NCBI RefSeq assembly: GCF_000968535.2
Contig: NC_016112.1
Location: forward strand, 1,240,001 to 1,304,000
Direction: 5' to 3'
DNA length: 64,000 bases
DNA from: Methylotuvimicrobium alcaliphilum 20Z
GTDB taxonomy: Bacteria; Pseudomonadota; Gammaproteobacteria; Methylococcales; Methylomonadaceae
The notes under the pieces were generated by a model. That model was not told where the DNA came from and made no database searches. It was given only the letters and a program-made list of their open reading frames with translations. A program made the position numbers and the translations under genes. Below are positions 42,903 through 51,767 of this stretch, one piece after another. Within the stretch, counting starts at the first letter, position 1; the number at the start of each line of letters is the position of its first letter.

Positions 42903-43913
42903 ATGAACGAACACAAGAAATTACGCTGGGGTATCTTAGGCGCGGCAAGAGTCAACGAGCGGCTGATGCCGGCGATCGTCGACGCGAGCAATGCCGAATT
43001 GGTCGCGATCGGCAGTCGACGTCCCGGCGCTGCGGCGGAAACCTTGGCGAAATATGCGCCGCATCAGCAAGGTGTTCGCGCTTACGATAGCCCTGAAGCG
43101 ATTCTCGATGACGATGAAATCGAAGCGGTTTATTTACCGATGGCGAATCGTGAACATGCCGAGTGGGCCTTGCGCGCGATCGAGAAGGGCAAGCATGTAT
43201 TGTGCGAAAAGCCGATGGCGTTGAAAGTTTCGGATATCGAAGCGATAGAAGCTGCGGCGCATCGTCATAACGTCACCGTGATGGAAGGCTTTATGTACCG
43301 TTTTCATCCGCAGCATGCGCGGGTCTTGGATATTGTGCATTCCGGCGAGATCGGCGAGGTTAAAACGGTGCGTGCGAGTTTTTCGTTCATGATGAAACCG
43401 GCCAGAAGGTATCGGGTCGCCGATAGTATCGATCAGGGCGGCGGAGCGATGTGGGATATAGGCTGCTATGCGATACATTCGCTCAGGTTGTTTTTCGACG
43501 GGATGCCGGAGTCGGTCACGGCGGTATCCAAATATATCGAAAGCGGCGCCGATACCGCAAGTAGCGGTGTGCTTGATTTCGGCGACGGTAAATATGCGCA
43601 TTTCGATTTTAGCTTTGAACGCGCGCGGCGCTGCGAATACGAAGTTGTCGGTACAAAAGGCGGTTTGAAATGTCATGGCGTTTGGCAAAATCCGGGCGAT
43701 ATTCCAGTCATTTCCTGGTGGACGGAAGGAGGGCGGCAATCTGAGGAGATACTCCCTATCGCCGATCATTTCCGTTTGGAAATCGAACACTTCAGCGATT
43801 GCGTTTTGACCGGCAAGGCTCCCGCGCTTTCGCTTGAAGACGCTAAGACCAATTGCCGGATTATTGTCGGTGCGCTGCAATCGGCCGAGGACGGTCGGGT
43901 AGTTCGCTTTTAA
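42903..43913 (+). CDS. Gfo/Idh/MocA family oxidoreductase
   Basis: A 336-residue NAD(P)-dependent oxidoreductase acting on sugars or related carbonyl compounds. The Rossmann start is WGILGAARVNERLMPAI. The family motif LCEKPMALKVSDIEAIEAAA (lysine of EKP) and the C-terminal-domain motif GGAMWDIGCYAIHSLRLFF are present. GGAGGAGAAT precedes ATG 42903 ideally. The substrate is unknown. Its stop codon directly abuts the stop codon of the convergent binding-protein gene, with no intergenic base. Confidence 0.92.
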   Translation: MNEHKKLRWGILGAARVNERLMPAIVDASNAELVAIGSRRPGAAAETLAKYAPHQQGVRAYDSPEAILDDDEIEAVYLPMANREHAEWALRAIEKGKHVLCEKPMALKVSDIEAIEAAAHRHNVTVMEGFMYRFHPQHARVLDIVHSGEIGEVKTVRASFSFMMKPARRYRVADSIDQGGGAMWDIGCYAIHSLRLFFDGMPESVTAVSKYIESGADTASSGVLDFGDGKYAHFDFSFERARRCEYEVVGTKGGLKCHGVWQNPGDIPVISWWTEGGRQSEEILPIADHFRLEIEHFSDCVLTGKAPALSLEDAKTNCRIIVGALQSAEDGRVVRF

Positions 43914-44896
43914 TCATAAGTAGCTTGGGTCAATCAAATCGGTTAAGTCGTTCTCGTGCGGTAGTTTTCCCGATTCGTACATGAAGATGCTAAGGTTGCG
44001 TGCGCTGTCTAGCAGAATTGGAGACGACCCTTCCAGTAAGCGTCGATTGTTGCTTCGATCGGGAATGACTAAACCCTTATATGTGCCAAGCACTTGAGCA
44101 GGCGATAATTTAAAGCGCGGTGCCATTCGGTATGCAGCATCTTGTGGGTTTTTGGTCAAATGCTCAAGCGCCTTAAGATGGGCGGAGACCAAATGGCGAA
44201 TGGCTGGTGCTCGACTAAAGTCTAAACGATCGGTTCGAAAAGCCAACACATCAAGAATAGTGTCAGGAATTTTTCGACTGTCGAAAAGCTTGGTTGCACC
44301 TTCGCGTAATAAACGGCTGGCAATCGGATCGTATGTGACTAGGGCGTCGACTTTTTGCTGTTGCCAGGCCTGAAAATGGGCGTCGATTGTCAAGGGAACC
44401 GCTGTGATTTCAGCCATTGACAAGCCCGCGGCATCAAGTGCTTTGTGCAGCAATAGCGAGCCGACCGTGCCTTTTTCAAAGCCGATGCGCTGCCCCTTGA
44501 GATCGGCTGATTTTACTATGTATGGTCTAGCTAACAACATATCCGCACCAGCTGAAATGTTAAATACCAAAACCACGGTAAGCGGCAAGCCGGATGCGCG
44601 TGTCGTTAAAACTTCGTCCAGTGTCAATGCTGCACCGTCAATCTTGCCTTCGATCAGTGCGCTTAATGATTCGGTTGCAGAGGTTGTTTCCATCAAATCG
44701 ACTAAGGAGCTATCCAACCATTTTTCGCGCTGGGCTAGAAACAGGAATTCATAACCGGGCCAAGCATGAGCGGCAATCGCAATTCGTCGAGCAAACAATG
44801 ATTCACAGCCGGGAAGCCAGGGTGATAGGCTCAGTGCGGTAAGGCATCGAATGAAGTGCCGGCGGGATAGGTGTTTCGTCAAATCTGTTGTCGTCA
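43914..44896 (-). CDS. ABC transporter substrate-binding lipoprotein (SsuA/THI5-like)
   Basis: About 327 residues from GTG 44896. The frame is open further to TTG 44933. A twin-arginine-like start (LSRRHFIRCLTAL) runs into a lipobox LPGC, so the mature protein is probably a lipoprotein. The body is a type 2 periplasmic binding protein of the nitrate/sulfonate/thiamine-precursor class (LKGQRIGFEKGTVGSLLLHK, VDALVTYDPIASRLL). No permease is next to it. The nearest ABC ATPase (46755-47744) is on the same strand but beyond the IS3 element. The ligand is unknown. Confidence 0.82.
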
Positions 44897-45021
44897 CTGC
44901 TGCTGATGAAAAATAAAAAATGTAAAGAGTCAATAAGGGCGCATTTTATCTGGCATCCGGTTAGTGAGCGGGCTATGGCGTTTATGCTTTGCTATAGCCG
45001 TCGTTTAATTAGGAGGTATTT

Positions 45022-45063
45022 ATGGCTAAGGATTTCGTGGCAAATAACATCCTGGAGCTATGA
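45022..45063 (+). CDS. Candidate 13-residue leader or remnant ORF with strong ribosome site
   Basis: ATG 45022 follows AGGAGG at ideal spacing and reads MAKDFVANNILEL before a stop. The frame ends 30 bases before the IS3 left end. It may be a leader peptide, or the 5' end of a gene damaged when the IS arrived. I cannot tell which, and the product is not recognised. Confidence 0.3.
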   Translation: MAKDFVANNILEL

Positions 45064-45143
45064 GCTTTGTTGAGGGTTCGGCAACCGGTATATGTCAATG
45101 ATTTTGAGACACCCATAATAAAAAATTAGTGTAGATTGTGAGT

Positions 45144-46253
45144 TTAGTTTTCCTGGTCGAGAGCCTCATTTGCCGTCCGTGAAGGGGGCGGGTTAATCCA
45201 AGCGGCTTCAGGTACGGCTTGGGCATGGGGTTGGCGGTTTTTGAAGCGTTCCGGATTGCGCTCGAATGCGGCATGCAGGACTTGCGTGCGCTGCGTAACT
45301 ATCTCGACGGCTTGGCCGCTGTGAACGCTGGCCGGGGTTAACAGTGCAATGCCGGAGTGATAGTGGTCATGGTTGTACCAGTCGAAGAACGTTCCGCAAA
45401 AGCTTCTGGCATCTTCGATAGCGCCGAATTGAGCCGGAAAGCCCGGTCGGTATTTCAAGGTCTTGAACTGCGCCTCGGAATACGGGTTGTCGTTGGAGAC
45501 ATGGGGCCGTGAATGGGTTTTGGTCACGCCCAGGTCAGCCAGCAGTTGCTCGACGCCTTTGGAGGTCATACTGCTGCCGCGGTCGGCGTGAATAGTCAAT
45601 TGGCCTTCACGGATAGTTTGCCGAGTACAGCTTTCGCCAATCAGTCGCTTAGCCAGCTCGGTGGATTCGCGGTGCGCTACCATCCAGCCGACCACGCAGC
45701 GGCTGAAAATGTCGATAATGACGTAGAGGTAGAAATACGTCCATTTGGCCGGGCCTTTGAGTTTGGTGATATCCCATGACCATACTTGGTTGGGCGCAGT
45801 GGCGAGTAACTCGGGCTTGGTGTAGTTGGGACGACGAAGCTGGTTGCGGCGCTCGCGCACTTCCTGGTGGCGCACCAGGATGCGATAGAGGGTGCTGATG
45901 GAGCACAGGTAAACGCCCTCGTCGAGCAGCGCCGCATAGACCTGATAAGGCGAGCAATCCATGAAACGCTCGCTGTGCAGATGCGCCAGGACGTGTAGCT
46001 CTTCGTCCGTACTCAGTGCCAGCGGCGGGCGCGGACGTTCGACCGGCCACGAAGAGCGATCTTGTTGTGCGCGATAAAACGAGGCACGGTTGAAGTTGAG
46101 CGCCTCGCAGGCGGCCTTAACGCCAACCTCACGGCTGAGTTCAAGCGTGGCCTTCATGATGCTCTCCCGGTGTGGGCTGGAATCTCGCACAAGCCCAGCA
46201 GTTGCGAAAGTTTTTTTTGGACATCGATGATAGCCTCCGCCTGTGTTAGGCAT
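45144..46253 (-). CDS. IS3-family transposase OrfB (DDE integrase domain)
   Basis: Up to 369 codons. The integrase catalytic domain is complete: WSWDITKL (first D), HADRGSSMTSKGVEQ (second D) and HVSNDNPYSEAQFKTLK (E). An HTH_21-like region precedes it. It is probably made as an OrfAB fusion by -1 slippage on the A8 tract at about 46211-46218, where the frame passes from VQKKL (OrfA) to PKKTF (OrfB). An ATG of orfB overlaps the orfA stop (ATGA) and could allow separate translation. The catalytic residues are intact, so the IS may still move. Confidence 0.92.
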   Translation of the reverse strand: MPNTGGGYHRCPKKTFATAGLVRDSSPHRESIMKATLELSREVGVKAACEALNFNRASFYRAQQDRSSWPVERPRPPLALSTDEELHVLAHLHSERFMDCSPYQVYAALLDEGVYLCSISTLYRILVRHQEVRERRNQLRRPNYTKPELLATAPNQVWSWDITKLKGPAKWTYFYLYVIIDIFSRCVVGWMVAHRESTELAKRLIGESCTRQTIREGQLTIHADRGSSMTSKGVEQLLADLGVTKTHSRPHVSNDNPYSEAQFKTLKYRPGFPAQFGAIEDARSFCGTFFDWYNHDHYHSGIALLTPASVHSGQAVEIVTQRTQVLHAAFERNPERFKNRQPHAQAVPEAAWINPPPSRTANEALDQEN

Positions 46254-46615
46254 GCCTGCAAACGCTGAATTTCGGCTTGCAGACGAGCATTTTCAGCGGC
46301 TAACGGATTCTTGTCCGAAGGTTTGCGGCCACGCGGCTTGGATAGACCGGCGCGGATGGCCTGCTCACGTTCGCTGCGCCATTTGCTGAGATGTGAGGAA
46401 TATAATCCCTCTGTGCGCAGCAACTTGCCGATGCAGCCCGGTTCGCTACACGCATCAGCCTGGGTCAAGATGCGCTCTTTGTATTCGGCGGTAAACGTCC
46501 GGCGGGCGGCCTTTTCAAGCACTTCGCTGGTGATGCGGGAAGGTTCCGCGGCGAACGCGGAGGACACTTCAGCCGCCCTACGGCTCTTGCGTGTCCTCCT
46601 CGTTCGCCGCGGCAT
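46154..46615 (-). CDS. IS3-family transposase OrfA
   Basis: A 153-residue DNA-binding subunit. A basic N-terminus (MPRRTRRTRKSRR) precedes a helix-turn-helix (FTAEYKERILTQADACSEPG, LYSSHLSKWR). A leucine-zipper-like coiled coil near the end (ENARLQAEIQRLQACLTQAE) is typical of IS3 OrfA. The A8 slippage site lies near codon 135. It overlaps orfB by about 100 bases. Confidence 0.9.
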   Translation of the reverse strand: MPRRTRRTRKSRRAAEVSSAFAAEPSRITSEVLEKAARRTFTAEYKERILTQADACSEPGCIGKLLRTEGLYSSHLSKWRSEREQAIRAGLSKPRGRKPSDKNPLAAENARLQAEIQRLQACLTQAEAIIDVQKKLSQLLGLCEIPAHTGRAS

Positions 46616-46754
46616 GAGGAATAGCTTGTACGGTTGTGTCAGTCATGAGATTTTCTCCGAAAATGTTCCCTAATTAATGCATGGGGCGGTGTCTCAGGTA
46701 TATTGACACAGAGGGACTCGCTTATGAGATAAGAAATGTAAAAGCATATTTACC

Positions 46755-47744
46755 TCAGAATGTTACGATCGAATTCGACTTAAAATTAACCCAAACTTCA
46801 TCTCCTAATTGCAACTTTAAATCATGTAACGCTTCGAAGGTAATTAGAGCTTGAAAAATTTCGCCTGCTGAAATATTGACTCTCACCTTGCCCATTTCCT
46901 CCGAAATCGATGTGACGCGTCCCGGATATTGATTGCGAATACTGGAACAAAAAGGTTCTTTGGACAAGACAATTTCATGCGGATCGATCGAAATATGCCG
47001 ACATCCTTCGATGTCCCCGGTTAAAACGACACTCAGTTTACCCGTATTAAAAATATGATTGTCAAGATGACCATGAAACAAGTTTAGTAACGGTGTTTGA
47101 ACTTGGCTGCCGTTAATGAGCGTTATGACTTCGTCGGCAAGCGCTAAGCCTTGCAGCCGGTTATGGGTGCTAAAGATCAAGTTACGAGTGGAGGCGCTGT
47201 AATCTTGGATAAACTCCTCAAGCATGTTATTCGCGGCTTGATCCAAATAACTGAATGGTTCGTCTAATAACAAAACCTCGGGATCGTTAATTAGTGCGCG
47301 TGCAAGAGCCGCTTTTTGCAGTTGCCCACCCGACAGCGTATTGGCTTGCTGGTTGAGTAAATGAATGGCATCGAGACGGTTGAGAACCTCGTTAATTTTG
47401 TTTTGCCAAAGCAGTTTCGGTACGCTGTGTAATTTTAGCGCAAGTTTTAGATTATCAGCCACCGTACCCCGAAGCATGTAAGGTTTTTGGGTTAGTAGCC
47501 CAACACGCTTTCTTAATGCTTGCAGTTGCTTTTTGGTGCGAACGGTTTCACCCTTGAAGTTGATGCTGCCTTGCTGCGGCGAATCTAAAAAAGCCAGCAT
47601 GTTAAGTAAAGTGCTTTTTCCGCAACCGTTAGGGCCGATCAATGCAGTGATTTTACCGGTTTTGACGCTAAGCGAAGGCAGTGTGAGTGCTACCTTATCA
47701 ACGTAAAGAAAACGAATATCGTTTAGTCGGTAAAGGTCGGTCAT
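46755..47744 (-). CDS. ABC transporter ATPase, tungstate/molybdate type
   Basis: A 329-residue ABC ATPase. Walker A is GPNGCGKST (37-45), the Q-loop LLTQKPYML, the signature LSGGQLQKAALARAL, Walker B VLLLDEPFSYLD and the switch His in STHNRLQ. A C-terminal extension from about 230 holds a TOBE-like oxyanion-sensing domain (PGRVTSISEEMGKVRVNISA). This fits TupC/ModC-type importers of tungstate or molybdate, with TupC favoured. No permease or TupA-like binding protein is adjacent. The downstream side is occupied by the IS3 element 46 bases after the stop. It may be an orphan left by a deletion, or may work with subunits encoded elsewhere. Confidence 0.82.
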   Translation of the reverse strand: MTDLYRLNDIRFLYVDKVALTLPSLSVKTGKITALIGPNGCGKSTLLNMLAFLDSPQQGSINFKGETVRTKKQLQALRKRVGLLTQKPYMLRGTVADNLKLALKLHSVPKLLWQNKINEVLNRLDAIHLLNQQANTLSGGQLQKAALARALINDPEVLLLDEPFSYLDQAANNMLEEFIQDYSASTRNLIFSTHNRLQGLALADEVITLINGSQVQTPLLNLFHGHLDNHIFNTGKLSVVLTGDIEGCRHISIDPHEIVLSKEPFCSSIRNQYPGRVTSISEEMGKVRVNISAGEIFQALITFEALHDLKLQLGDEVWVNFKSNSIVTF

Positions 47745-47854
47745 TTAAGTTACGCGGGTTGCTTCTCAGGGTGTATTCTCGAACAAATAGCTATTCAAGA
47801 CAAATAGATATTAATGGTCAATTGCGAGTCGTGAGATAAGGTTCGCTCGGTGGT

Positions 47855-48012
47855 ATACCCATCGAAGATCAAAATTCGGCGCCTGGGAGTCCGCCAAAGG
47901 ACGCCGTGAATACGTCCATGTAGGCTCTATGCAAGCTCCATGCTGGCAAAGCCTTTGTCGGACACCCTGGCGCCTCCTTAGGCAATGCCGAAATTTCAAG
48001 TGCGAAAGGTAT
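47855..48012 (-). repeat. Family A MITE-like repeat, copy 11 (full length)
   Basis: 158 bases in reverse orientation with TA on both sides. It lies between the ABC ATPase promoter and family H copy 2. Confidence 0.9.
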
Positions 48013-48033
48013 AAAAGAGTTGTAAATCCTTTC

Positions 48034-48123
48034 TACTCCCTTTTGATTGGAAAACCGTCTAAGAATAAAAGGTATGGGATGTGTCTATCGAGGACCGTCG
48101 TCTCGCTAGCCACGCCCCATACC
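48034..48123 (+). repeat. Family H copy 2 fused to family I copy 2
   Basis: TACTCCCTTTTGATTGGAAA and ACCGTCTAAGAATAAAAGG run into GGTATGGGATGTGTCTATCG. The family I palindrome closes with CCACGCCCCATACC. The same H-I junction occurs at 39052-39112, so H and I travel together or H is part of a larger I-type element. Confidence 0.8.
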
Positions 48124-48340
48124 TTCTTCATAAAGTTAACTAATTTTTGAGTATAAAGGGAGTAAGAAGAGTGCTGAATTCTGAATTTACCGAATGTTTA
48201 ATTCCTCTCAGGGCTATGTCGTGAAATAATACTCGTTCTGAGAGTTGTTTCGTTTCGGCGGGTCGAAAAGTAAAACATTTGATTTGCCGAAAGCATTTTA
48301 TCAACAACTCTGTCGTTAATCGATGCATGAGGTTAGAGGA

Positions 48341-48814
48341 ATGATTAAAATAACAACGATAGCTTGCCTGTTGGTTTTAGCTGAAATAGGTGTAGTTCAT
48401 GCAGAAGAAGCCGGTGCCAAATCATATGTTCAGGCTTCGGCGGAACAAGGCGATGCGCTTGCGCAAGCTAAAATGGGTGCCTTATATTTATTGGGTCGGG
48501 ATGGTTTTGAAGTCGATGAGCAACAAGCCGCCGGGTGGATGCTTAAGGCGGCTGAGCAAGGTCTGCTCGAAGCAGAAGTCGTAGTTGCTGCAATGTACGA
48601 TAGAGGTTTAGGCATGCCACAAGATGTCAAAAAAGCCACGCAATGGTATGAAAAAGCAGCGGCAAAAGGCCATGGCGCTTCGTTGGCTATTCTGGGTAAA
48701 AATGAGGCGCCGAAGGGTAGTGTGGGTTTTAACTACCAGGCAATACGCATGCGAGCTTCCAAGCAAATTCCAAATGAATATGCAAAAAAGATTTTATTGA
48801 AAACGAATAAGTAA
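48341..48814 (+). CDS. Secreted Sel1-repeat protein
   Basis: 157 residues from ATG 48341. The frame extends to 48323, but this start carries the ribosome site GAGG and gives a clean signal peptide (residues 1-21, cleavage after VHA). Two to three Sel1/TPR-like repeats follow (AKMGALYLLGRDGFEVDEQQ, VVVAAMYDRGLGMPQDVKKA). Sel1 repeats mediate protein-protein contacts, so a periplasmic scaffold or adaptor is likely. The stop is three bases before the gltX start, so it is co-transcribed with gltX. Confidence 0.85.
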   Translation: MIKITTIACLLVLAEIGVVHAEEAGAKSYVQASAEQGDALAQAKMGALYLLGRDGFEVDEQQAAGWMLKAAEQGLLEAEVVVAAMYDRGLGMPQDVKKATQWYEKAAAKGHGASLAILGKNEAPKGSVGFNYQAIRMRASKQIPNEYAKKILLKTNK

Positions 48815-48817
48815 CAA

Positions 48818-50221
48818 ATGACGACAAAAACACGATTTGCCCCGAGTCCGACGGGTTATCTTCATATCGGCGGCGCGCGGACCGCGCTTTTCTCATGGTT
48901 GTATTCCCGTAAGCACGGGGGCCGTTTTATTTTGAGGATCGAAGATACCGATCTGGAGCGTTCGACGCAAGAATCGGTTAATGCGATTTTGGAAGGAATG
49001 ACTTGGTTAGGCTTGGAGTACGACGAAGGACCTTTCTATCAGACGCACCGGTTCGAACGTTACAAAGCCGTCATACAGCAACTGCTCGACCAGGGTGATG
49101 CCTACTATTGCTATTGCAGTAAAGAAGAGCTGGAACAGCTGCGTAACGAGCAGATGGCGAATAAGGAAAAACCGCGTTATAACGGTAAATGCCGGGAAAC
49201 TCCGGGCGTATCTGAAGGCGTCATGCCGGTGATTCGATTTAGGAATCCGAATGATGGCGAGGTGGTTATCAGGGATTTGGTGAAAGGCGATATTGTCGTT
49301 TCGAACAAAGAATTGGACGATTTGATCATCGCACGCTCCGACGGATCGCCGACATACAATCTCAGTGTCGTCGTCGATGATATGGATATGGGAGTGACGC
49401 ATGTGATTCGCGGTGACGACCACATAAACAATACGCCGAGACAGATGAATATATTGAAGGCGTTGGGTGCCCCGATTCCGGAATATGCACATCTGCCGAT
49501 GATATTGGGCGCGGATGGCGCGAGACTGTCCAAACGCCATGGCGCGGTCAGCGTGATGCAGTACAGGGATGAAGGTTATTTACCCGAAGCGCTATTGAAT
49601 TATCTGGTTCGGTTGGGTTGGTCGCATGGCGATCAGGAAATTTTTAGCCTGGACGAAATGATCGAGTATTTCGAACTAAAAGACGTCAATGTGTCGGCAT
49701 CGGCATTCAACCCGGAAAAGTTATTGTGGCTCAATCATCAATACATCATGAACTCGGATCCGGCTCATGTCGCACGGCATTTGAGTTGGCACATGGGCGA
49801 GCAGGGTATCGACCCTACCGACGGACCGGATTTGGTTGAGTTAGTCAAAGTTCAGAAAGAGCGTTGTAAAACCCTGGTCGAAATGGCGACGATCAGTCGC
49901 TATTTCTACAAGGACTTCGATGAATACGACGAAAAGGCTGCAAAAAAGAATTTCAAATCGGAGAGTGCGGACGTTTTGCAGCAGTTGCATGATCAATTTA
50001 GCGGACTGGATAATTGGCAGGGAGAGGTTTTGCATCAAATTGTCGTCAATTTAGCCGAGACCTTGGGGCTGAATTTGGGAAAAGTCGCGCAGCCCCTGCG
50101 AGTAGCGGTTTGCGGGACTTCGGTGTCGCCCCCGATCGATATGACATTGGCGTTGTTGGGGCGCGAAAAAACATTGGCGCGATTAGTTCGTGCCGTGGAT
50201 TTTATTAAGTCTTTAAATTAA
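48818..50221 (+). CDS. gltX: Glutamyl-tRNA synthetase
   Basis: A 467-residue class I aminoacyl-tRNA synthetase that charges tRNA-Glu. The HIGH motif is HIGG in [16 protein letters not shown] (residues 10-25), and the KMSKS-like motif is LSKRHG (about 236). Zinc-motif-like cysteines (YCYCSKEE) are present. Length is normal. It lies three bases after the Sel1 gene. Two tRNA-Glu genes follow within 350 bases, placing the enzyme and its substrate tRNAs together. Confidence 0.96.
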   Translation: MTTKTRFAPSPTGYLHIGGARTALFSWLYSRKHGGRFILRIEDTDLERSTQESVNAILEGMTWLGLEYDEGPFYQTHRFERYKAVIQQLLDQGDAYYCYCSKEELEQLRNEQMANKEKPRYNGKCRETPGVSEGVMPVIRFRNPNDGEVVIRDLVKGDIVVSNKELDDLIIARSDGSPTYNLSVVVDDMDMGVTHVIRGDDHINNTPRQMNILKALGAPIPEYAHLPMILGADGARLSKRHGAVSVMQYRDEGYLPEALLNYLVRLGWSHGDQEIFSLDEMIEYFELKDVNVSASAFNPEKLLWLNHQYIMNSDPAHVARHLSWHMGEQGIDPTDGPDLVELVKVQKERCKTLVEMATISRYFYKDFDEYDEKAAKKNFKSESADVLQQLHDQFSGLDNWQGEVLHQIVVNLAETLGLNLGKVAQPLRVAVCGTSVSPPIDMTLALLGREKTLARLVRAVDFIKSLN

Positions 50222-50224
50222 AGC

Positions 50225-50252
50225 TGGACAAGAATTTAAAATCCTGTAGAAT
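50225..50252 (+). promoter_or_regulatory. Likely sigma-70 promoter of the tRNA cluster
   Basis: TGGACA (50225-50230) and TAGAAT (50247-50252) are separated by 16 bases, close to the consensus -35 and -10. Transcription would start about ten bases before the tRNA-Ala gene. Confidence 0.65.
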
Positions 50253-50268
50253 ATGCGGACTCAAGTGA

Positions 50269-50344
50269 GGGGCCATAGCTCAGCTGGGAGAGCGCAACAC
50301 TGGCAGTGTTGAGGTCAGCGGTTCGATCCCGCTTGGCTCCACCA
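50269..50344 (+). tRNA. tRNA-Ala (anticodon GGC)
   Basis: 76 bases with encoded CCA. Acceptor GGGGCCA pairs with TGGCTCC (one G-U). The anticodon stem CAACA/TGTTG holds loop CTGGCAG, giving GGC. The T-loop is GTTCGATCC. Confidence 0.95.
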
Positions 50345-50362
50345 ATTGAATTAGCGTCTTAA

Positions 50363-50438
50363 GTCCCCATCGTCTAGTGGCCTAGGACACCGCCCTTTCA
50401 CGGCGGTAACGGGGGTTCGAACCCCCCTGGGGACGCCA
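50363..50438 (+). tRNA. tRNA-Glu (anticodon TTC), copy 1
   Basis: 76 bases with encoded CCA. Acceptor GTCCCCA pairs with TGGGGAC. Anticodon stem CCGCC/GGCGG with loop CTTTCAC gives TTC. Confidence 0.95.
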
Positions 50439-50491
50439 TTTCGCACAAAAAAGTTCAGATATCGGTTCTGATAAAATACCGATCCGTTTTA

Positions 50492-50567
50492 GTCCCCATC
50501 GTCTAGTGGCCTAGGACACCGCCCTTTCACGGCGGTAACGGGGGTTCGAACCCCCCTGGGGACGCCA
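50492..50567 (+). tRNA. tRNA-Glu (anticodon TTC), copy 2
   Basis: Identical in sequence to copy 1 over all 76 bases, separated by a 53-base spacer. This indicates a recent duplication or gene conversion. A terminator follows directly. Confidence 0.95.
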
Positions 50568-50573
50568 CTTATT

Positions 50574-50610
50574 AAAGGCTTACGATCTTTGGTCGTAGGC
50601 CTTTTTTATT
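50574..50610 (+). terminator. Rho-independent terminator of the tRNA cluster
   Basis: Stem AGGCTTACGA / TCGTAGGCCT with loop TCTTTGG, followed by six T residues. Confidence 0.9.
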
Positions 50611-50787
50611 GTCTATTGTTTTCTACCTTAAATAAATCATCTAACCGTAATGTTCACGAAGCAGATCTAAAACGATCGGCTTTAATTTATGTGTACACTA
50701 TTTCGGTAAGTGTATTATCCTGTGACATTATCATAACCGTTTAAGTTGTTGCATCGGTTCAATGTGTTACGAATTAAGGAGCTACAG

Positions 50788-51255
50788 ATGAAAGGTAATA
50801 GTCAAGTTATCGAGCGCTTGAACGAATTATTGGCCGGCGAATTGACGGCAATCGATCAATATTTTATTCATTCTCGTATGTATGAAAATTGGGGGTTCGG
50901 TAAACTCTACGAACGCATTGCTCATGAAGTGCAAGATGAGACTGCCCATGCCGACGCATTAATCAAGCGCATTTTATTTTTGGAAGGCACGCCGGATTTA
51001 TCGAAGCGCGAGCCTCTAAAGGTAGGTGCGAATGTCTCGGATATGCTGAAAAACGATCTTGAATTGGAATTAAAGGTCATTGCCTCATTGCGGTCGGTCA
51101 TCGCCTTTTGCGAATCGGCGCAAGATTATCAGACCCGAGAAATTTTGGAAGGCATGCTAAAGGACACAGAGGACGATCATACGCATTGGCTGGAACAGCA
51201 ATTGGGGTTAATCGATAGAATCGGGTTGCAAAACTATTTGCAATCGCAACAATAA
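50788..51255 (+). CDS. Bacterioferritin, Thr at the heme-ligand position
   Basis: 155 residues from ATG 50788, which follows AAGGAG. The upstream frame to 50746 is not needed. This iron-storage ferritin oxidises Fe2+ at a diiron centre and stores Fe3+ in a 24-mer. Ferroxidase ligands are present: E18, E51, H54, the Glu of DLELELKV, and E/H of TEDDH. The heme-ligating Met52 of classical Bfr is replaced by Thr52 (QDETAHAD). This subunit should therefore not bind heme through Met. It may be the non-heme partner of a two-subunit bacterioferritin, as in Neisseria and Pseudomonas. It is a single gene. Confidence 0.93.
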   Translation: MKGNSQVIERLNELLAGELTAIDQYFIHSRMYENWGFGKLYERIAHEVQDETAHADALIKRILFLEGTPDLSKREPLKVGANVSDMLKNDLELELKVIASLRSVIAFCESAQDYQTREILEGMLKDTEDDHTHWLEQQLGLIDRIGLQNYLQSQQ

Positions 51256-51354
51256 TGTTGATTTCTCGCTGCAGTATTGGCCTGTTAAGGCTGAATTAAC
51301 AATGCTGTTATTCAATAGGATTTATTTAATTTAAATGTTGTATAAGGAGGGGAT

Positions 51355-51687
51355 ATGAAAATTCCAAGGCAATATGTCATCGTTTTTTTCACAGTTTTTA
51401 TGATGTTTTCTGCGCAATACGCGAATGCTTATTCCGCAGCCGACAAATCGTTGCGTGGATTAGCTGGGATGACGACCGGAGTGCTCGAGATTCCGGGGAA
51501 CATGGTCAAGGAGAGCCAGGCTCAGGGTCCTGCAATCGGAATACCGATGGGATTGGCTATCGGCTTGGGCATGACGGTTACGCGTACCTTGGTGGGCGTT
51601 TATGAGTTTCTTTCCGCTCCGTTTCCATTGCCGGCCGGTTTTCGTCCAATTTTGAAACCCGAGTATCCTTGGGATTACTTCAAATAG
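51355..51687 (+). CDS. Exosortase system-associated protein, TIGR04073-like
   Basis: A 110-residue exported protein. The signal peptide covers residues 1-25 (cleavage after ANA). The mature part has a GLAGMTTGVLEIPGNMVKES block, a glycine-rich hydrophobic stretch (IGIPMGLAIGLGMTVTRTLVGVYEF) and a C-terminal FRPILKPEYPWDYF typical of TIGR04073 proteins. These occur in genomes with exosortase/PEP-CTERM systems, but their role is unknown. AAGGAGGGG precedes the ATG. It is a single gene 100 bases after bacterioferritin. A reverse copy of repeat H lies downstream. Confidence 0.8.
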   Translation: MKIPRQYVIVFFTVFMMFSAQYANAYSAADKSLRGLAGMTTGVLEIPGNMVKESQAQGPAIGIPMGLAIGLGMTVTRTLVGVYEFLSAPFPLPAGFRPILKPEYPWDYFK

Positions 51688-51767
51688 TTTTTCTTACTAA
51701 TCTGAGAGCAAGAAAGCCGTTTCAGTTTGCTTAGGAATATGCAAAAAATAACTTAACTGGAACCGTT

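Larger units (their letters stand above)
45093..46708 (-). mobile_element. IS3-family insertion sequence, apparently complete
   Basis: About 1.62 kb with imperfect terminal inverted repeats: TGTCAATGATTTTGAGACAC at the left against TGTCAATATACCTGAGACAC at the right (6-base mismatch in the middle), each starting TG. It contains orfA and orfB in the usual overlapping -1 arrangement. I see no direct target duplication at the two ends, which suggests rearrangement or deletion beside the element. Confidence 0.88.
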
